Of a stretch of 43,645 nucleotides of DNA, positions 16,336-24,908 are shown piece after piece (the first letter of the stretch is position 1; each line of letters begins with the position of its first letter). The notes under the pieces were generated by a model. That model was not told where the DNA came from and ran no database searches. It worked only from the letters and a program-made list of their open reading frames with translations. The stretch is from contig CAJVXN010000015.1 of assembly GCA_913009335.1 (NCBI GenBank), positions 1 to 43,645 on the forward strand, read 5' to 3'. The position numbers and the translations under genes were made by a program. Origin of the DNA: an uncultured bacterium. GTDB lineage: Bacteria; Omnitrophota; Gorgyraeia; Ghiorseimicrobiales; Ghiorseimicrobiaceae.

Positions 16336-17105
16336 AAAAACGTATTTTTATGATTAGTTTGGTTATAGTAGTTTTAGTTTTGTTAAACATTCCCGTAAGA
16401 AGCGCCTATGTTGCGCCTATATTAATGTATCACAAGATAGATGCTGCGGAATCTTTAATCAGCAAGATTGCTATCTCGCCCGAAACATTCCAAAGGCAGA
16501 TGGAATTTTTGTATCGCAATAAATATAATGTTATTCCTTTGACTGAGCTTATTGAATTAATCTCAAAGGGTGAAAAGATTCCCCATAACACCGTATGTAT
16601 TACGTTTGATGATGGATACGAAAATAATTACACAAAGGCCTTTCCTATACTTGAGGAATATAATCTTCCAGCGACAATATTTATAATAGTTGATTTCGTT
16701 GGTAAGCCCGGATACTTAAGTAGAAGGCAGCTTAAGGAATTAGGGGACAGTAAAACAATAACTCTCGGGAGTCATACCTCAACGCATCCCGTTCTAACCA
16801 AGATCGATAAAAAATATTTTAAAAAAGAGATAGTTGATTCTAAGGGGAGACTTGATATACGGGTGGCTAAATCCGTAGAATTATTTTCTTATCCCTTAGG
16901 AGCATTTGATGAAAACGTCCGTAAAGCGGTAATAGATGCAGGTTATAGCGGTGCGGTAGTTACGAATCCCGGTAAGGATTACCCAAGAGATGATATATAT
17001 GCTTTAAGGAGAGTGCGTATTTCAGAAAGCTCTGCGAATATGTTTGTATTTTGGATTGAGACTAGTGGTTACTATACATTTATTAAGGAGCGTAGAGATG
17101 ACTAG
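16332..17105 (+). CDS. Polysaccharide deacetylase (NodB family), membrane-anchored
   Basis: A 257-residue metal-dependent carbohydrate deacetylase. An N-terminal hydrophobic segment (residues 5-20) is a signal or anchor, so the catalytic part is outside the cytoplasmic membrane. The NodB motifs are clear: TFDDG at 91-95 and SHTSTHP with His148 and His152. The catalytic domain begins near PILMYHKI. In this cluster it may trim N-acetyl groups of a surface polysaccharide or lipopolysaccharide sugar; the substrate is inferred only from context. It overlaps its neighbours by 4 bases (ATGA) and 8 bases (ATGACTAG), so the cluster is a tight operon. Confidence 0.9.
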   Translation: MKKRIFMISLVIVVLVLLNIPVRSAYVAPILMYHKIDAAESLISKIAISPETFQRQMEFLYRNKYNVIPLTELIELISKGEKIPHNTVCITFDDGYENNYTKAFPILEEYNLPATIFIIVDFVGKPGYLSRRQLKELGDSKTITLGSHTSTHPVLTKIDKKYFKKEIVDSKGRLDIRVAKSVELFSYPLGAFDENVRKAVIDAGYSGAVVTNPGKDYPRDDIYALRRVRISESSANMFVFWIETSGYYTFIKERRDD

Positions 17106-18138
17106 GCATAAGGGGAAGTTAAAGATTTTAATTTTTAACGTTAACTGGTTAGGGGATGTTTTATTTTCTACTCCGGCGATAAAATTAATACGTAAGATTT
17201 ATCCGCATGCTTTTATCGCCTGCATAGTTCCTCCGCGCTGCAAAGAAATACTAGAAGAGAATCCTAATTTAGATGAGATAATAGTTTTCGATGAAAGAGG
17301 TATCCATCGCAGTATATGGGAGAAGTTGAAATTTATAAAATTATTGTATCGGAAGAAATTTAATAAGGCTTTTTTGTTTCATCGCTCATTTACCAGGGCG
17401 TTGGTTTTATATCTTGCTCGAATACCTGAAAGAATAGGTTATTATACGAAAAAAAGATTTTATCTTTTAACTTCTGCCATAAAATCACCGGATACAAGTA
17501 AGATGCATCGAGCCGATTATTATCTTTATATAGTGGCCGAGCATGAAAAGTATACCGGTGAAATTAATTTTAAGCCTGATTTTTTTATTTCTCAGAACGA
17601 CAAAGAAATAGTCGCGGCTTTATTAAAAGAAGAAGGAGTAGGAGATAATGATTTTACTGTAGTATTAAATCCGGGCGGAAACTGGACGCAGAAGAGATGG
17701 CCGAAAGAAAATTTTTCCGTGCTTTCTGCGGTGTTGATTCGTGATTATGGTGCCAAAATTATACTAACGGGTGCGGCAAAAGATAAAGATTTGGCAGATG
17801 AAATTGCTAATCTTTCCGGAATGCCGCTTATTAATCTTTGCGGGAAGACCAACCTTAAGCAATTGGCAGCATTGATGCAGAAGGTAGATGTAGTCGTATC
17901 TAACGATTCGGGGCCTTTGCATATCGGATCAAGCGTAGGTGCGAAAATAATAGGAATTTTTGGTCCAACATCTATTCTACTAACCGGTCCGTACAAAATC
18001 GATAACTCTAAAACGATCTCAAGGGATGTAGGATGTGCCATACCTTGCTATAAGCAGGGCTGTAGTGATATACGTTGTATGAAAGCAGTAACTATTGATG
18101 ATGTTTTAGATGTAATAAAGAAAATAACCGGAAAATAG
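17098..18138 (+). CDS. GT9 heptosyltransferase-like glycosyltransferase
   Basis: A 346-residue ADP-heptose:LPS heptosyltransferase-type enzyme. It has FNVNWLGDVLFSTPAIKLIRK at the start, NPGGNWTQKRWP, and VVSNDSGPLHIGSSVGAKIIGIFGPTS for donor binding, then a Cys-rich end (CAIPCYKQGCSDIRC) also seen in its neighbours. I take the ATG at 17098 rather than an upstream one at 17044. It overlaps the deacetylase stop, has GGAG ten bases upstream, and gives the usual start of the family. It is one of four GT9 domains between 14.1 and 20.2 kb, so the core probably carries several heptoses or related sugars. Confidence 0.92.
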   Translation: MTRHKGKLKILIFNVNWLGDVLFSTPAIKLIRKIYPHAFIACIVPPRCKEILEENPNLDEIIVFDERGIHRSIWEKLKFIKLLYRKKFNKAFLFHRSFTRALVLYLARIPERIGYYTKKRFYLLTSAIKSPDTSKMHRADYYLYIVAEHEKYTGEINFKPDFFISQNDKEIVAALLKEEGVGDNDFTVVLNPGGNWTQKRWPKENFSVLSAVLIRDYGAKIILTGAAKDKDLADEIANLSGMPLINLCGKTNLKQLAALMQKVDVVVSNDSGPLHIGSSVGAKIIGIFGPTSILLTGPYKIDNSKTISRDVGCAIPCYKQGCSDIRCMKAVTIDDVLDVIKKITGK

Positions 18139-18146
18139 ATATAGAG

Positions 18147-18202
18147 TGAACCCCACCCTTCCTAAAGGGCGGGATAATCTTAAGAAGGAAGGACGGGGTG
18201 AA
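18147..18202 (+). repeat. 56-bp translation-start cassette, copy 2
   Basis: It has the same layout as copy 1. The terminal pairing is CCCCACCCTTCC with GGAAGGACGGGG (10 of 12). The cassette begins nine bases after the previous stop and ends in the GTG start codon at 18198. Confidence 0.92.
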
Positions 18203-19118
18203 AATACTTTTTATTACTTTAAGTAATATCGGTGATTGCATATTGACTTTACCCGTATTAGATGCATTGATAGATAAATATCCTGATGCAGCTCTGGATG
18301 TTCTCTCTGGCCCGCGCGTAAAAGAGATATTTATTAATAACAGCTTTATTAAAAAATCTATTGTTTATAATAAACAAAGCTCTTTAAGGGAAAAATTAGG
18401 TTTGGTTTTACAATTATATAAAGAAGGCTATGATTTGATTATAGATTTAAAACATACAATGCTGCCTTTTTTATTGCGGGCTAGATTAGGTACTAGGTTA
18501 TTTAATCCGCCCAAGAATATTTTACATGCGCGCAAGAGGAATTTTGCAAGGTTAAAAAATGATTTAGGACTTGATGCAAAATTTACAGAAAAGCATTTTT
18601 TTAATAAGTCAAAAACAGCGCTTGATGATTTTGGGAAATACGTCGTAGTTGCTGCCGGGGCAAGGGGAATTTTAAAGCGTTGGAATAAGGAAGAATTTGC
18701 CAAGCTTTCAAAGTGGATAATTGATGACTATGGATTGAATATAGTTTTAGTCGGTGATAATGACGATAAGGTAATTACTGATAGCATTGCATCCGCAATA
18801 GGAAAGGGTGTGTTTAACCTCGCAGGTAAGACTGATCTTGCCGGCCTTTCTGATATTATTAGAGGGTCCTCTCTTATCATTTCTTGTGATAGCGCTTCTC
18901 TTCATCTTGCGAGTTATTTAAACAGGCCCATTATTGCTGTGTTTACAGCCACTGATCCAAAAAAATACGGACCGTGGTCAGATGAAAATATTGTAGTATG
19001 TGCAGATATTGATTGTGCGCCTTGTGAGAAGGCGGAATGCGAGAGAGGCAGTTTTGAATGTATAAATTCAATTACTGCCGATGCAGTATACAGAATAGTT
19101 AAGAAAATACTAAAATGA
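18198..19118 (+). CDS. GT9 heptosyltransferase-like glycosyltransferase
   Basis: A 306-residue family 9 glycosyltransferase, shorter than its neighbours. The start MKILFITLSNIGDCILTLPVLD carries the family signature, with IGD in the nucleotide-binding loop. AGARGILKRWNKEEF and SCDSASLHLASYLNRPIIAVFTATDP form the donor-side block, followed by CAPCEKAECERGSFEC. The GTG start and Shine-Dalgarno are supplied by the 56-bp cassette. The end overlaps the next GT9 gene by 4 bases. Its exact acceptor sugar is not predictable. Confidence 0.9.
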   Translation: MKILFITLSNIGDCILTLPVLDALIDKYPDAALDVLSGPRVKEIFINNSFIKKSIVYNKQSSLREKLGLVLQLYKEGYDLIIDLKHTMLPFLLRARLGTRLFNPPKNILHARKRNFARLKNDLGLDAKFTEKHFFNKSKTALDDFGKYVVVAAGARGILKRWNKEEFAKLSKWIIDDYGLNIVLVGDNDDKVITDSIASAIGKGVFNLAGKTDLAGLSDIIRGSSLIISCDSASLHLASYLNRPIIAVFTATDPKKYGPWSDENIVVCADIDCAPCEKAECERGSFECINSITADAVYRIVKKILK

Positions 19119-20149
19119 ATCAATATAAACGGATATTAATTATACGTACGGATAGGATCGGTGATGTTGTTTTATCTACTCCTGTTGTTAAGGTCTTGCG
19201 GGATAATTTCCCCCATGCGCATATCACTATAATGGTGAGTCCGTTTACCCGCGAATTAGTTCAGGGTAATCCCTATATTAATGAAGTTATTGTTTATGAT
19301 AAAGATAATAAACACAAGGGTATTTTAAGTTCTATTAAATTTGCCTTAGATTTACGAAGGAAAAAATTTGATTTAGCCATAATATTGCATTCGACAAACA
19401 GGGTTAATATTATTGCTTACTTAGCCGGTATAAAAAATCGCGTGGGATACTCTCGCCGTTTAGGATTCCTGCTTACGAAAAATATTCCTTATTGTAAATA
19501 TAAAGGAGAGAAACATGAAGTGGAATATAATCTCGATCTATTGCGCTATCTGGGTCTTAAGATCACAGAAACAGCACTGCTGATTCCTAAAAATAGCCAA
19601 TCTGAGGCCTGGGCAGAAGAAGTGTTAAAGGTGAATAATGTAAAAGAAAGCGATAGAATTATAGTGTTGCATCCTTCGGCAAGTTGCGTTTCCCGGATGT
19701 GGCCGTTGGAAAAATTTGCTGAAGTCGCCGATGATTTAATTAATAGGTATAAAGTTAAAATTTTAATTGTCTCGGGAGAGAATGATGTTTCTTTGGCTAA
19801 TAAACTTTGCAAACTAATGAAACACTCCGTAATTAATATTTCCGGTAAAACTAATCTTATGCAGCTGGCAAGTATATTGCGACGGGCAAAGATTATGATT
19901 TCCAACGATTCGGGTCCGGTGCATATTGCCGTGGGTTGCGGCCTGTCGGTGGTTGTGCTTTTTGGCAGGAGTCAGCCGGGGATAAGCCCTACCCGCTGGG
20001 GCCCTAGAGGTAAAGACGATGTAGTTTTGCATAAGAAAATCGGCTGTCCTATCTGTCTTGCTCATGATTGCGAAAAGGGGTTTGTTTGTCTAAAGTCGAT
20101 TAAAACCTCAGATGTTCTCGATGCGGTTGACGGCATACTCAAACTATGA
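19115..20149 (+). CDS. GT9 heptosyltransferase-like glycosyltransferase
   Basis: A 344-residue family 9 enzyme. Motifs are ILIIRTDRIGDVVLSTPVVKVLR at the start, HPSASCVSRMWPLEKF, ISGKTNLMQLASILRRA and SNDSGPVHIAVGCGLSVVVLFGRSQPG, followed by a Cys-containing tail (CPICLAHDCEKGFVC). It resembles lipopolysaccharide heptosyltransferase II-type proteins more than the other three domains do. It starts within the stop of the previous gene (ATGA) and is followed after 30 bases by the deoxyhypusine-synthase-like gene. Confidence 0.92.
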   Translation: MNQYKRILIIRTDRIGDVVLSTPVVKVLRDNFPHAHITIMVSPFTRELVQGNPYINEVIVYDKDNKHKGILSSIKFALDLRRKKFDLAIILHSTNRVNIIAYLAGIKNRVGYSRRLGFLLTKNIPYCKYKGEKHEVEYNLDLLRYLGLKITETALLIPKNSQSEAWAEEVLKVNNVKESDRIIVLHPSASCVSRMWPLEKFAEVADDLINRYKVKILIVSGENDVSLANKLCKLMKHSVINISGKTNLMQLASILRRAKIMISNDSGPVHIAVGCGLSVVVLFGRSQPGISPTRWGPRGKDDVVLHKKIGCPICLAHDCEKGFVCLKSIKTSDVLDAVDGILKL

Positions 20150-20179
20150 TAAAATTAGTTTCTATATGGAGCATAAATT

Positions 20180-21115
20180 ATGACGATAAATTTTAATAAA
20201 GTAAAGACACATTCTTTAAAAAATCGTAAAAGCAAGGTTAACTTTAAAGATTTTGCTGCTTTAGGAAGCCGCGGTGTGGGATTTAAGAAGTTTTATGACT
20301 CATTGCCGGATTTTTTAGCCGTAAATAGCTTTAAAAATGTCGTTGATGCAATAGTTTCAGCGCGTAAGAAGAAAAAGCCTGTTGTATTTATGATGGGGGC
20401 GCATGTAATTAAATGCGGATTAAGCCCTTTGATTATCGATTTATTAAAGAAAAAAGTTATTACTTGTATAAGTCTTAACGGTGCCGGAATAATACATGAT
20501 TTTGAGCTTGCTTTTTGCGGTAATACATCCGAGGATGTAAGTGTTGCTTTAGAAAACGGTGTTTTTGGCATGAGCAGAGAGACGGCAGATTTTTTAAATC
20601 ATGCCGTAGTTGACGGAAATAATAAGGCCCTAGGATTAGGGGAAGCCGTAGGATACGGAATGATTAATGAAAAATTAAAATTTAACCGTTACAGTTTGCT
20701 TTATAATTGCTTTAAGATGAATATTCCCCTAACAGTGCATGTTGCTTTAGGTACAGATATAATTCATCAGCATCCTTCTGCTGACGGGGCCGCGATTGGA
20801 GCTGCAAGTCTTAGGGATTTTAAAAAGCTGACCAAAGTTATATCTAATTTAGGGGAGGGTGGTGTTGTGGTTAATATCGGCTCTGCCGTAATACTTCCGG
20901 AAGTATTTTTAAAGGCGCTTAATCTGGCAAGGAACGTGGGGTGTTCTGTTAAAAACTTTACCACGGTTAATTTTGATATGATGTATCATTATCGGCCTCA
21001 TCAGAATGTAGTTGTGCGTCCTTCTTGCGGTATAAGATCAAAAGGATATTATATTATAGGGCATCATGAAATAATGGTTCCTTTGCTTTATCAGGCAATA
21101 CTGGAGAAGATATGA
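20180..21115 (+). CDS. Deoxyhypusine synthase-like protein of unknown role
   Basis: A 311-residue protein. The block VVFMMGAHVIKCGLSPLIIDLLKKKVI followed by LNGAGIIHDFELAFCGNTSEDV resembles the NAD-binding part of deoxyhypusine synthases (a Gly-Ala turn, then HDxxEA). However, the region where those enzymes have the catalytic Lys (SWGK) reads DGAAIGAASLRDFKK, so the classical reaction is doubtful, and bacteria generally lack the eIF5A substrate. It sits between heptosyltransferases and rfaE1, so a part in sugar or polyamine decoration of the envelope is conceivable but unproven. The TGA stop is the first three bases of the 56-bp cassette that starts the next gene. Confidence 0.7.
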   Translation: MTINFNKVKTHSLKNRKSKVNFKDFAALGSRGVGFKKFYDSLPDFLAVNSFKNVVDAIVSARKKKKPVVFMMGAHVIKCGLSPLIIDLLKKKVITCISLNGAGIIHDFELAFCGNTSEDVSVALENGVFGMSRETADFLNHAVVDGNNKALGLGEAVGYGMINEKLKFNRYSLLYNCFKMNIPLTVHVALGTDIIHQHPSADGAAIGAASLRDFKKLTKVISNLGEGGVVVNIGSAVILPEVFLKALNLARNVGCSVKNFTTVNFDMMYHYRPHQNVVVRPSCGIRSKGYYIIGHHEIMVPLLYQAILEKI

Positions 21116-21168
21116 ACCCCGCCCTTCTTAAAGGGCGGGATAATATTGGGAAGGAAGGGCGGGGTGAA
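21113..21168 (+). repeat. 56-bp translation-start cassette, copy 3
   Basis: This is the most regular copy. Left arm CCCCGCCCTTCT pairs with terminal GGAAGGGCGGGG at all 12 positions (one wobble), or its inner nine bases pair perfectly with the central AAGGGCGGG. It starts with the TGA stop of the upstream gene and ends in the GTG start (21164) of the downstream gene. Confidence 0.94.
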
Positions 21169-22150
21169 AAGTTTAGTACGAGCAAGAAAGATAATTTCAA
21201 AGTTTTCCCAGGGGAAAATTCTGGTAGTCGGTGATTTAATATTAGATGAGTTTATTTGGGGCAAGGTAAACAGAATTTCTCCCGAGGCTCCTGTGCCGGT
21301 AGTTTGTGTTGAATCGGAATCGTTTATGCCCGGAGGAGCAGCTAATGTGGCAAGTAATATCGCGGCATTAGGAGGAGAGGTTTATTTAAGTGGCGTAGTC
21401 GGTAATGATAAAAACGCCGATATACTATTAGACGAGATGCGCAAGCAAAAGGTAGATGTCGGTGGTGTAGTTATAGACGGAGATCGCCCGACGATAATGA
21501 AAACACGCATTATTGCTCATCATCAGCAGGTGGTAAGGGTAGATAGGGAAAGAAGTGAATTTATGAGTGATAATATAGCTGGACAGATTTTAGGTTATGT
21601 GCGTCGTAAGATTGATGATGTGGATGCAATAATTATAGAGGATTACGGAAAGGGCGTAATAACTGCTAAGCTGTTGGCTAAAATTATCCCTATGGCCCGC
21701 GCGCATAAGAAGATTATTATGGTAGACCCCAAAGCAGATCATTTTTCCTATTATAAAGGGGTTACTTGCATTACTCCTAATTTACAGGAGGCTCAAGAGA
21801 TTTCCGGAATAAAAATAAAAACAGACTCCGATATTATTAGAGTGGGCAAAAAAATTATTAAAGAATTAAATGCCCAGACAGTGCTTTTGACTTTAGGCGA
21901 AGATGGTATGAAGCTTTTTATAAAGAATGGCAAGATTAAGCATATTTCTACGGTTGCACAAGATGTATTTGATGTATCCGGTGCCGGGGATACAGTAATT
22001 GCCGCGTTTACATTAGGCCTTTCTTGTGGGGCAAGAGCTGAGGATGCAGCATACATTGCAAATTATGCCGCCGGTATTGTAGTGGGAAAAGTCGGAGTTG
22101 CCGCAATAACCAAAGAAGAGTTAACGCGTAAAATAAGGGCCAATAAATAA
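21164..22150 (+). CDS. rfaE1: D-glycero-beta-D-manno-heptose-7-phosphate kinase
   Basis: A 328-residue PfkB-family kinase corresponding to the kinase half of HldE (RfaE domain I), which makes heptose 1,7-bisphosphate for ADP-heptose. Motifs are ILVVGDLILDEFIWG at the start, PGGAANVASNIAALGG, and DVSGAGDTVIAAFTLGL with the catalytic Asp. There is no nucleotidyltransferase half, so that activity must be encoded elsewhere. I chose the GTG at 21164 inside the 56-bp cassette; the in-frame upstream start at 21146 would add six repeat-encoded residues. It supplies the donor for the GT9 enzymes just upstream. Confidence 0.93.
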   Translation: MKSLVRARKIISKFSQGKILVVGDLILDEFIWGKVNRISPEAPVPVVCVESESFMPGGAANVASNIAALGGEVYLSGVVGNDKNADILLDEMRKQKVDVGGVVIDGDRPTIMKTRIIAHHQQVVRVDRERSEFMSDNIAGQILGYVRRKIDDVDAIIIEDYGKGVITAKLLAKIIPMARAHKKIIMVDPKADHFSYYKGVTCITPNLQEAQEISGIKIKTDSDIIRVGKKIIKELNAQTVLLTLGEDGMKLFIKNGKIKHISTVAQDVFDVSGAGDTVIAAFTLGLSCGARAEDAAYIANYAAGIVVGKVGVAAITKEELTRKIRANK

Positions 22151-22237
22151 GGATATCCGCCACAAATATTGGCGGATTAAATTCGACCATGCAATTTACG
22201 AAAATATTAATTTCCGTAAATTACGGTCTCATTCAAT
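22151..22237 (+). promoter_or_regulatory. Double-hairpin leader before kdsB
   Basis: Hairpin 1 is ATCCGCC 22155-22161 with GGCGGAT 22171-22177. Hairpin 2 is AATTTACG 22193-22200 with CGTAAATT 22215-22222, extendable inward. Hairpin 2 is enclosed by GACC 22185-22188 with GGTC 22225-22228. The element fills the space from the rfaE1 stop to the kdsB ATG, and no Shine-Dalgarno is visible. It is homologous to the leader before kdsA. Confidence 0.7.
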
Positions 22238-22987
22238 ATGGAAGTTTTAGGAGTAATACCGGCGCGGTTTGCCTCCACACGTTTTGAGGGAAAGGTTCTT
22301 GCTGATATTTTAGGTAAACCGATGATTCAATGGGTTTATGAGGCAGCCAGCAAGGTCAAGCTTTTAGATGATTTAATTATTGCTTGCGATGATGAGAGGA
22401 TTAAAAAGGAAGCAGAACGTTTCGGCGCAAAGGCGATCCTTACCTCCCGTGATCATGCAAGCGGCACCGATAGGATTGCCGAAGTGGTAAACCCTATAGA
22501 TACAAAAATTATTGTGAATATTCAGGCAGATGAACCATTAATTGACCCTTCAATGATTGATAGCGTAGCACGGACATTACTTGATAATGAAACTGTGCCG
22601 ATGTCAAGCCTGCGTAAGAAGATTACCGATCCCCATGAGCTATATAATCCGGATATAGTTAAGGTAGTAGTGGATAAAGATGAATTTGCTTTATATTTTT
22701 CCCGTTCGCCGATTCCTTCACCAAAAAGAGAGATAGATAAATATAATCCTGTTTTACCAGTTGGTTTTTTTAAACATATTGGTATCTATGGCTATACCAA
22801 GGATTTTTTATTTACATTTAAGAATCTTCCGGTATCTACGGCTGAGAGAATAGAAAAATTAGAACAGTTAAGGGCGCTGGAAAACGGTTACAAGATAAAA
22901 GTACTTGCTACAGAAATTGAGACTATCGGCGTAGACACCCCGGAGGATTTGGCTTGCGTAAAAAACAGGCTGAGTAATAAAAGATGA
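22238..22987 (+). CDS. kdsB: CMP-Kdo synthetase (3-deoxy-manno-octulosonate cytidylyltransferase)
   Basis: It activates Kdo with CTP to CMP-Kdo in the cytoplasm, the donor for WaaA. The 249-residue length is typical. The start VLGVIPARFASTRFEGKVLADI is the nucleotide-binding signature; IVNIQADEPLIDP and the end block ETIGVDTPEDL are characteristic. No Shine-Dalgarno is seen; the ATG follows directly on a double-hairpin leader. Together with kdsA, kdsD and kdsC downstream it completes the Kdo pathway in one place. Confidence 0.96.
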   Translation: MEVLGVIPARFASTRFEGKVLADILGKPMIQWVYEAASKVKLLDDLIIACDDERIKKEAERFGAKAILTSRDHASGTDRIAEVVNPIDTKIIVNIQADEPLIDPSMIDSVARTLLDNETVPMSSLRKKITDPHELYNPDIVKVVVDKDEFALYFSRSPIPSPKREIDKYNPVLPVGFFKHIGIYGYTKDFLFTFKNLPVSTAERIEKLEQLRALENGYKIKVLATEIETIGVDTPEDLACVKNRLSNKR

Positions 22988-23107
22988 AGATATTCCGCCT
23001 CATAGGCATGGGGAAATTCTGTTCCATAATTTCCCTCATATTCGGCGGAATCAATTCAACCAAATACCTTACGAAATTGTCGTTTCGTAAGGTATGGTTT
23101 CATTGAA
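22988..23107 (+). promoter_or_regulatory. Double-hairpin leader before kdsA
   Basis: Hairpin 1 has an outer stem ATTCCGCC 22992-22999 with GGCGGAAT 23044-23051 and an inner stem GGGAAATT 23011-23018 with AATTTCCC 23028-23035. Hairpin 2 is a perfect 13-bp stem, 23064-23076 with 23083-23095. An enclosing stem pairs AACC 23058-23061 with GGTT 23096-23099 and TCAAT 23051-23055 with ATTGA 23102-23106, ending one base before the ATG. It spans exactly from the kdsB stop to the kdsA start. Confidence 0.75.
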
Positions 23108-23932
23108 ATGATAAAGACAAAGCAAATACGCGTAAAGAATGTAAAGATAGGGGGTAATAACCCTCTTGTTTTAATTGCCGGACCGTGCGTAATAGAGGAT
23201 GAGAAATCAACCTTTGAAATCGCAAAATCTATAAAAGAGATATCTTCTGAGTTTAATATCCCTTTTATATTTAAAGCAAGTTTTGATAAAGCAAATCGTT
23301 CTTCTGTAAAATCTTATAGGGGCCCGGGTATAGTTAAGGGACTTAAAATTTTATCAAATATAAAGAAAAAACTCGGTATTCCTATTACTTCAGATGTTCA
23401 CTGCCTTACTGATATCGAACGGGCAAAAAAGGTATTGGATATAATTCAGATTCCCGCTTTTTTATCGCGCCAGACAGATTTGATAGTGGCTGCCGCAGGC
23501 ACGGGTAAAATTGTTAACGTAAAAAAGGGGCAATTTTTAGCGCCTCGAGATGTAAAAAACATAATTGATAAAATTAAATCAACCGGTAATAAGAATATCT
23601 TAATTACCGAGAGGGGAACGACTTTCGGATACAATAATTTAGTAACTGATATGCGTTCATTTTCTATAATCCAGAAGTTAGGTTATCCGGTTATCTATGA
23701 TGTCACGCACAGTGTTCAGCTTCCCGGTGGGGCAGGCACATCCAGCGCAGGTGAGCGTGAGTTTGTGTTGCCGCTTTCGCGTGCCGCAGTAGCCTTTGGG
23801 TGTAATGGTTTGTTTCTAGAGGTGCATAAAAATCCCGCTAAAGCGCTTTGTGATGGACCAAATTCCATAAATATCTCAACGCTTAATAAATTATTAAAAC
23901 AGATCAAACAGATCCAGGAGATAGTAGTATGA
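23108..23932 (+). CDS. kdsA: 3-deoxy-8-phosphooctulonate (Kdo8P) synthase
   Basis: It condenses arabinose 5-phosphate with phosphoenolpyruvate to Kdo 8-phosphate. The 274-residue length and motifs LIAGPCVIEDE, FKASFDKANRSS, PITSDVH, TERGTTFGYNNLVTDMRS, DVTHSVQLPG and FLEVHKNPAKALCDGPNS are all as expected for a TIM-barrel DAHP/Kdo8P synthase. The ATG follows a stem-loop leader with no clear Shine-Dalgarno. The end overlaps kdsD by 4 bases. Confidence 0.97.
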   Translation: MIKTKQIRVKNVKIGGNNPLVLIAGPCVIEDEKSTFEIAKSIKEISSEFNIPFIFKASFDKANRSSVKSYRGPGIVKGLKILSNIKKKLGIPITSDVHCLTDIERAKKVLDIIQIPAFLSRQTDLIVAAAGTGKIVNVKKGQFLAPRDVKNIIDKIKSTGNKNILITERGTTFGYNNLVTDMRSFSIIQKLGYPVIYDVTHSVQLPGGAGTSSAGEREFVLPLSRAAVAFGCNGLFLEVHKNPAKALCDGPNSINISTLNKLLKQIKQIQEIVV

Positions 23933-24888
23933 CGATAAAACGCGCAAAAGAAGTATTGCGGCTTGAAGCAAAAGCCATAGAGGATTTATGTAGTAGATTA
24001 AATAAGGATTTCGAAAAAGCCGTTGATTTAGTCGTAAAATGTAAGGGAAGAGTAGTTATAACCGGAATGGGTAAAGGCGGTATAATCGGACGTAAGATAT
24101 CTGCTACTATTTCTTCGCTGGGGACTCCCAGCCTTTGGCTCCACAGTGCCGAGGCATCACACGGAGATTTAGGCAGGATCAAAAAGGAAGACGTAGTAAT
24201 TGCCATATCAAATAGCGGGGAAACACAGGAAGTAAAAGGCTTGCTTCCTCAGATTAAGAAAATCGGTGCAAAAATTATTGCTATAACCGGCAATGTGACG
24301 TCTACCCTTGCTAAATACAGCGATGCTGTATTGGATACGCATGTTAAAAAAGAAGCTTGCTCGCTAGGCCTTGCACCTACTTCCAGCACGACGGCAATGC
24401 TTGCTATGGGGGATGCTCTTGCTGTTTGCGTGGTTGAGAAAAAAGGTTTCAAAAAAGAAGATTTTGCTTTTTTGCATCCCGGGGGAAGCCTAGGCAAAAG
24501 TCTTCTTCTTACTGTTGAAGCTATTATGCGAAAAGGGAGGAGTAACTGCATTGTGCGTTACGAAACATCAGTAAAAAACACACTGCTTTCTATTACTTCA
24601 TCCCGTGCCGGAGCAGCAATCGTAGTGGATAAAAAAGGTAAATTAATGGGCATATTCACCGATGGAGATCTAAGGCGTCACTTAGAAGAAGGGGAAGATC
24701 TAGTAAGTAAAAAAGTAAAAGATGTAATGACGAAAAACCCCATTACTATCAATAGTAAAAAACTTGCCTCCGAAGCTCTTAGAATCCTGCGAGAGAAAAA
24801 AGTTGATGAATTACCTGTCGTTGATGATAAGAATAGGCCCGTGGGTTTATTAGACGTTCAGGATTTACTTAAGGCAGGGTTGCTATAG
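23929..24888 (+). CDS. kdsD: Arabinose-5-phosphate isomerase (KpsF/GutQ family)
   Basis: It converts ribulose 5-phosphate to arabinose 5-phosphate, the first step to Kdo. At 319 residues it has an N-terminal SIS domain (GMGKGGIIGRKISATISSLG, SAEASHGDLG, SNSGETQEV) and two C-terminal CBS domains (IMRKGRSNCI... and VKDVMTKNPITINS...). This is the complete architecture of the family. It overlaps kdsA by 4 bases, so the two are translationally coupled. Confidence 0.96.
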   Translation: MTIKRAKEVLRLEAKAIEDLCSRLNKDFEKAVDLVVKCKGRVVITGMGKGGIIGRKISATISSLGTPSLWLHSAEASHGDLGRIKKEDVVIAISNSGETQEVKGLLPQIKKIGAKIIAITGNVTSTLAKYSDAVLDTHVKKEACSLGLAPTSSTTAMLAMGDALAVCVVEKKGFKKEDFAFLHPGGSLGKSLLLTVEAIMRKGRSNCIVRYETSVKNTLLSITSSRAGAAIVVDKKGKLMGIFTDGDLRRHLEEGEDLVSKKVKDVMTKNPITINSKKLASEALRILREKKVDELPVVDDKNRPVGLLDVQDLLKAGLL

Positions 24889-24908
24889 CATATATTAAAA
24901 AATAAGGT

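Noticed and set aside
20180-21115. True deoxyhypusine synthase
   Set aside because: The expected catalytic lysine motif is not seen and no eIF5A-like substrate is present in the window; only the family resemblance is kept.
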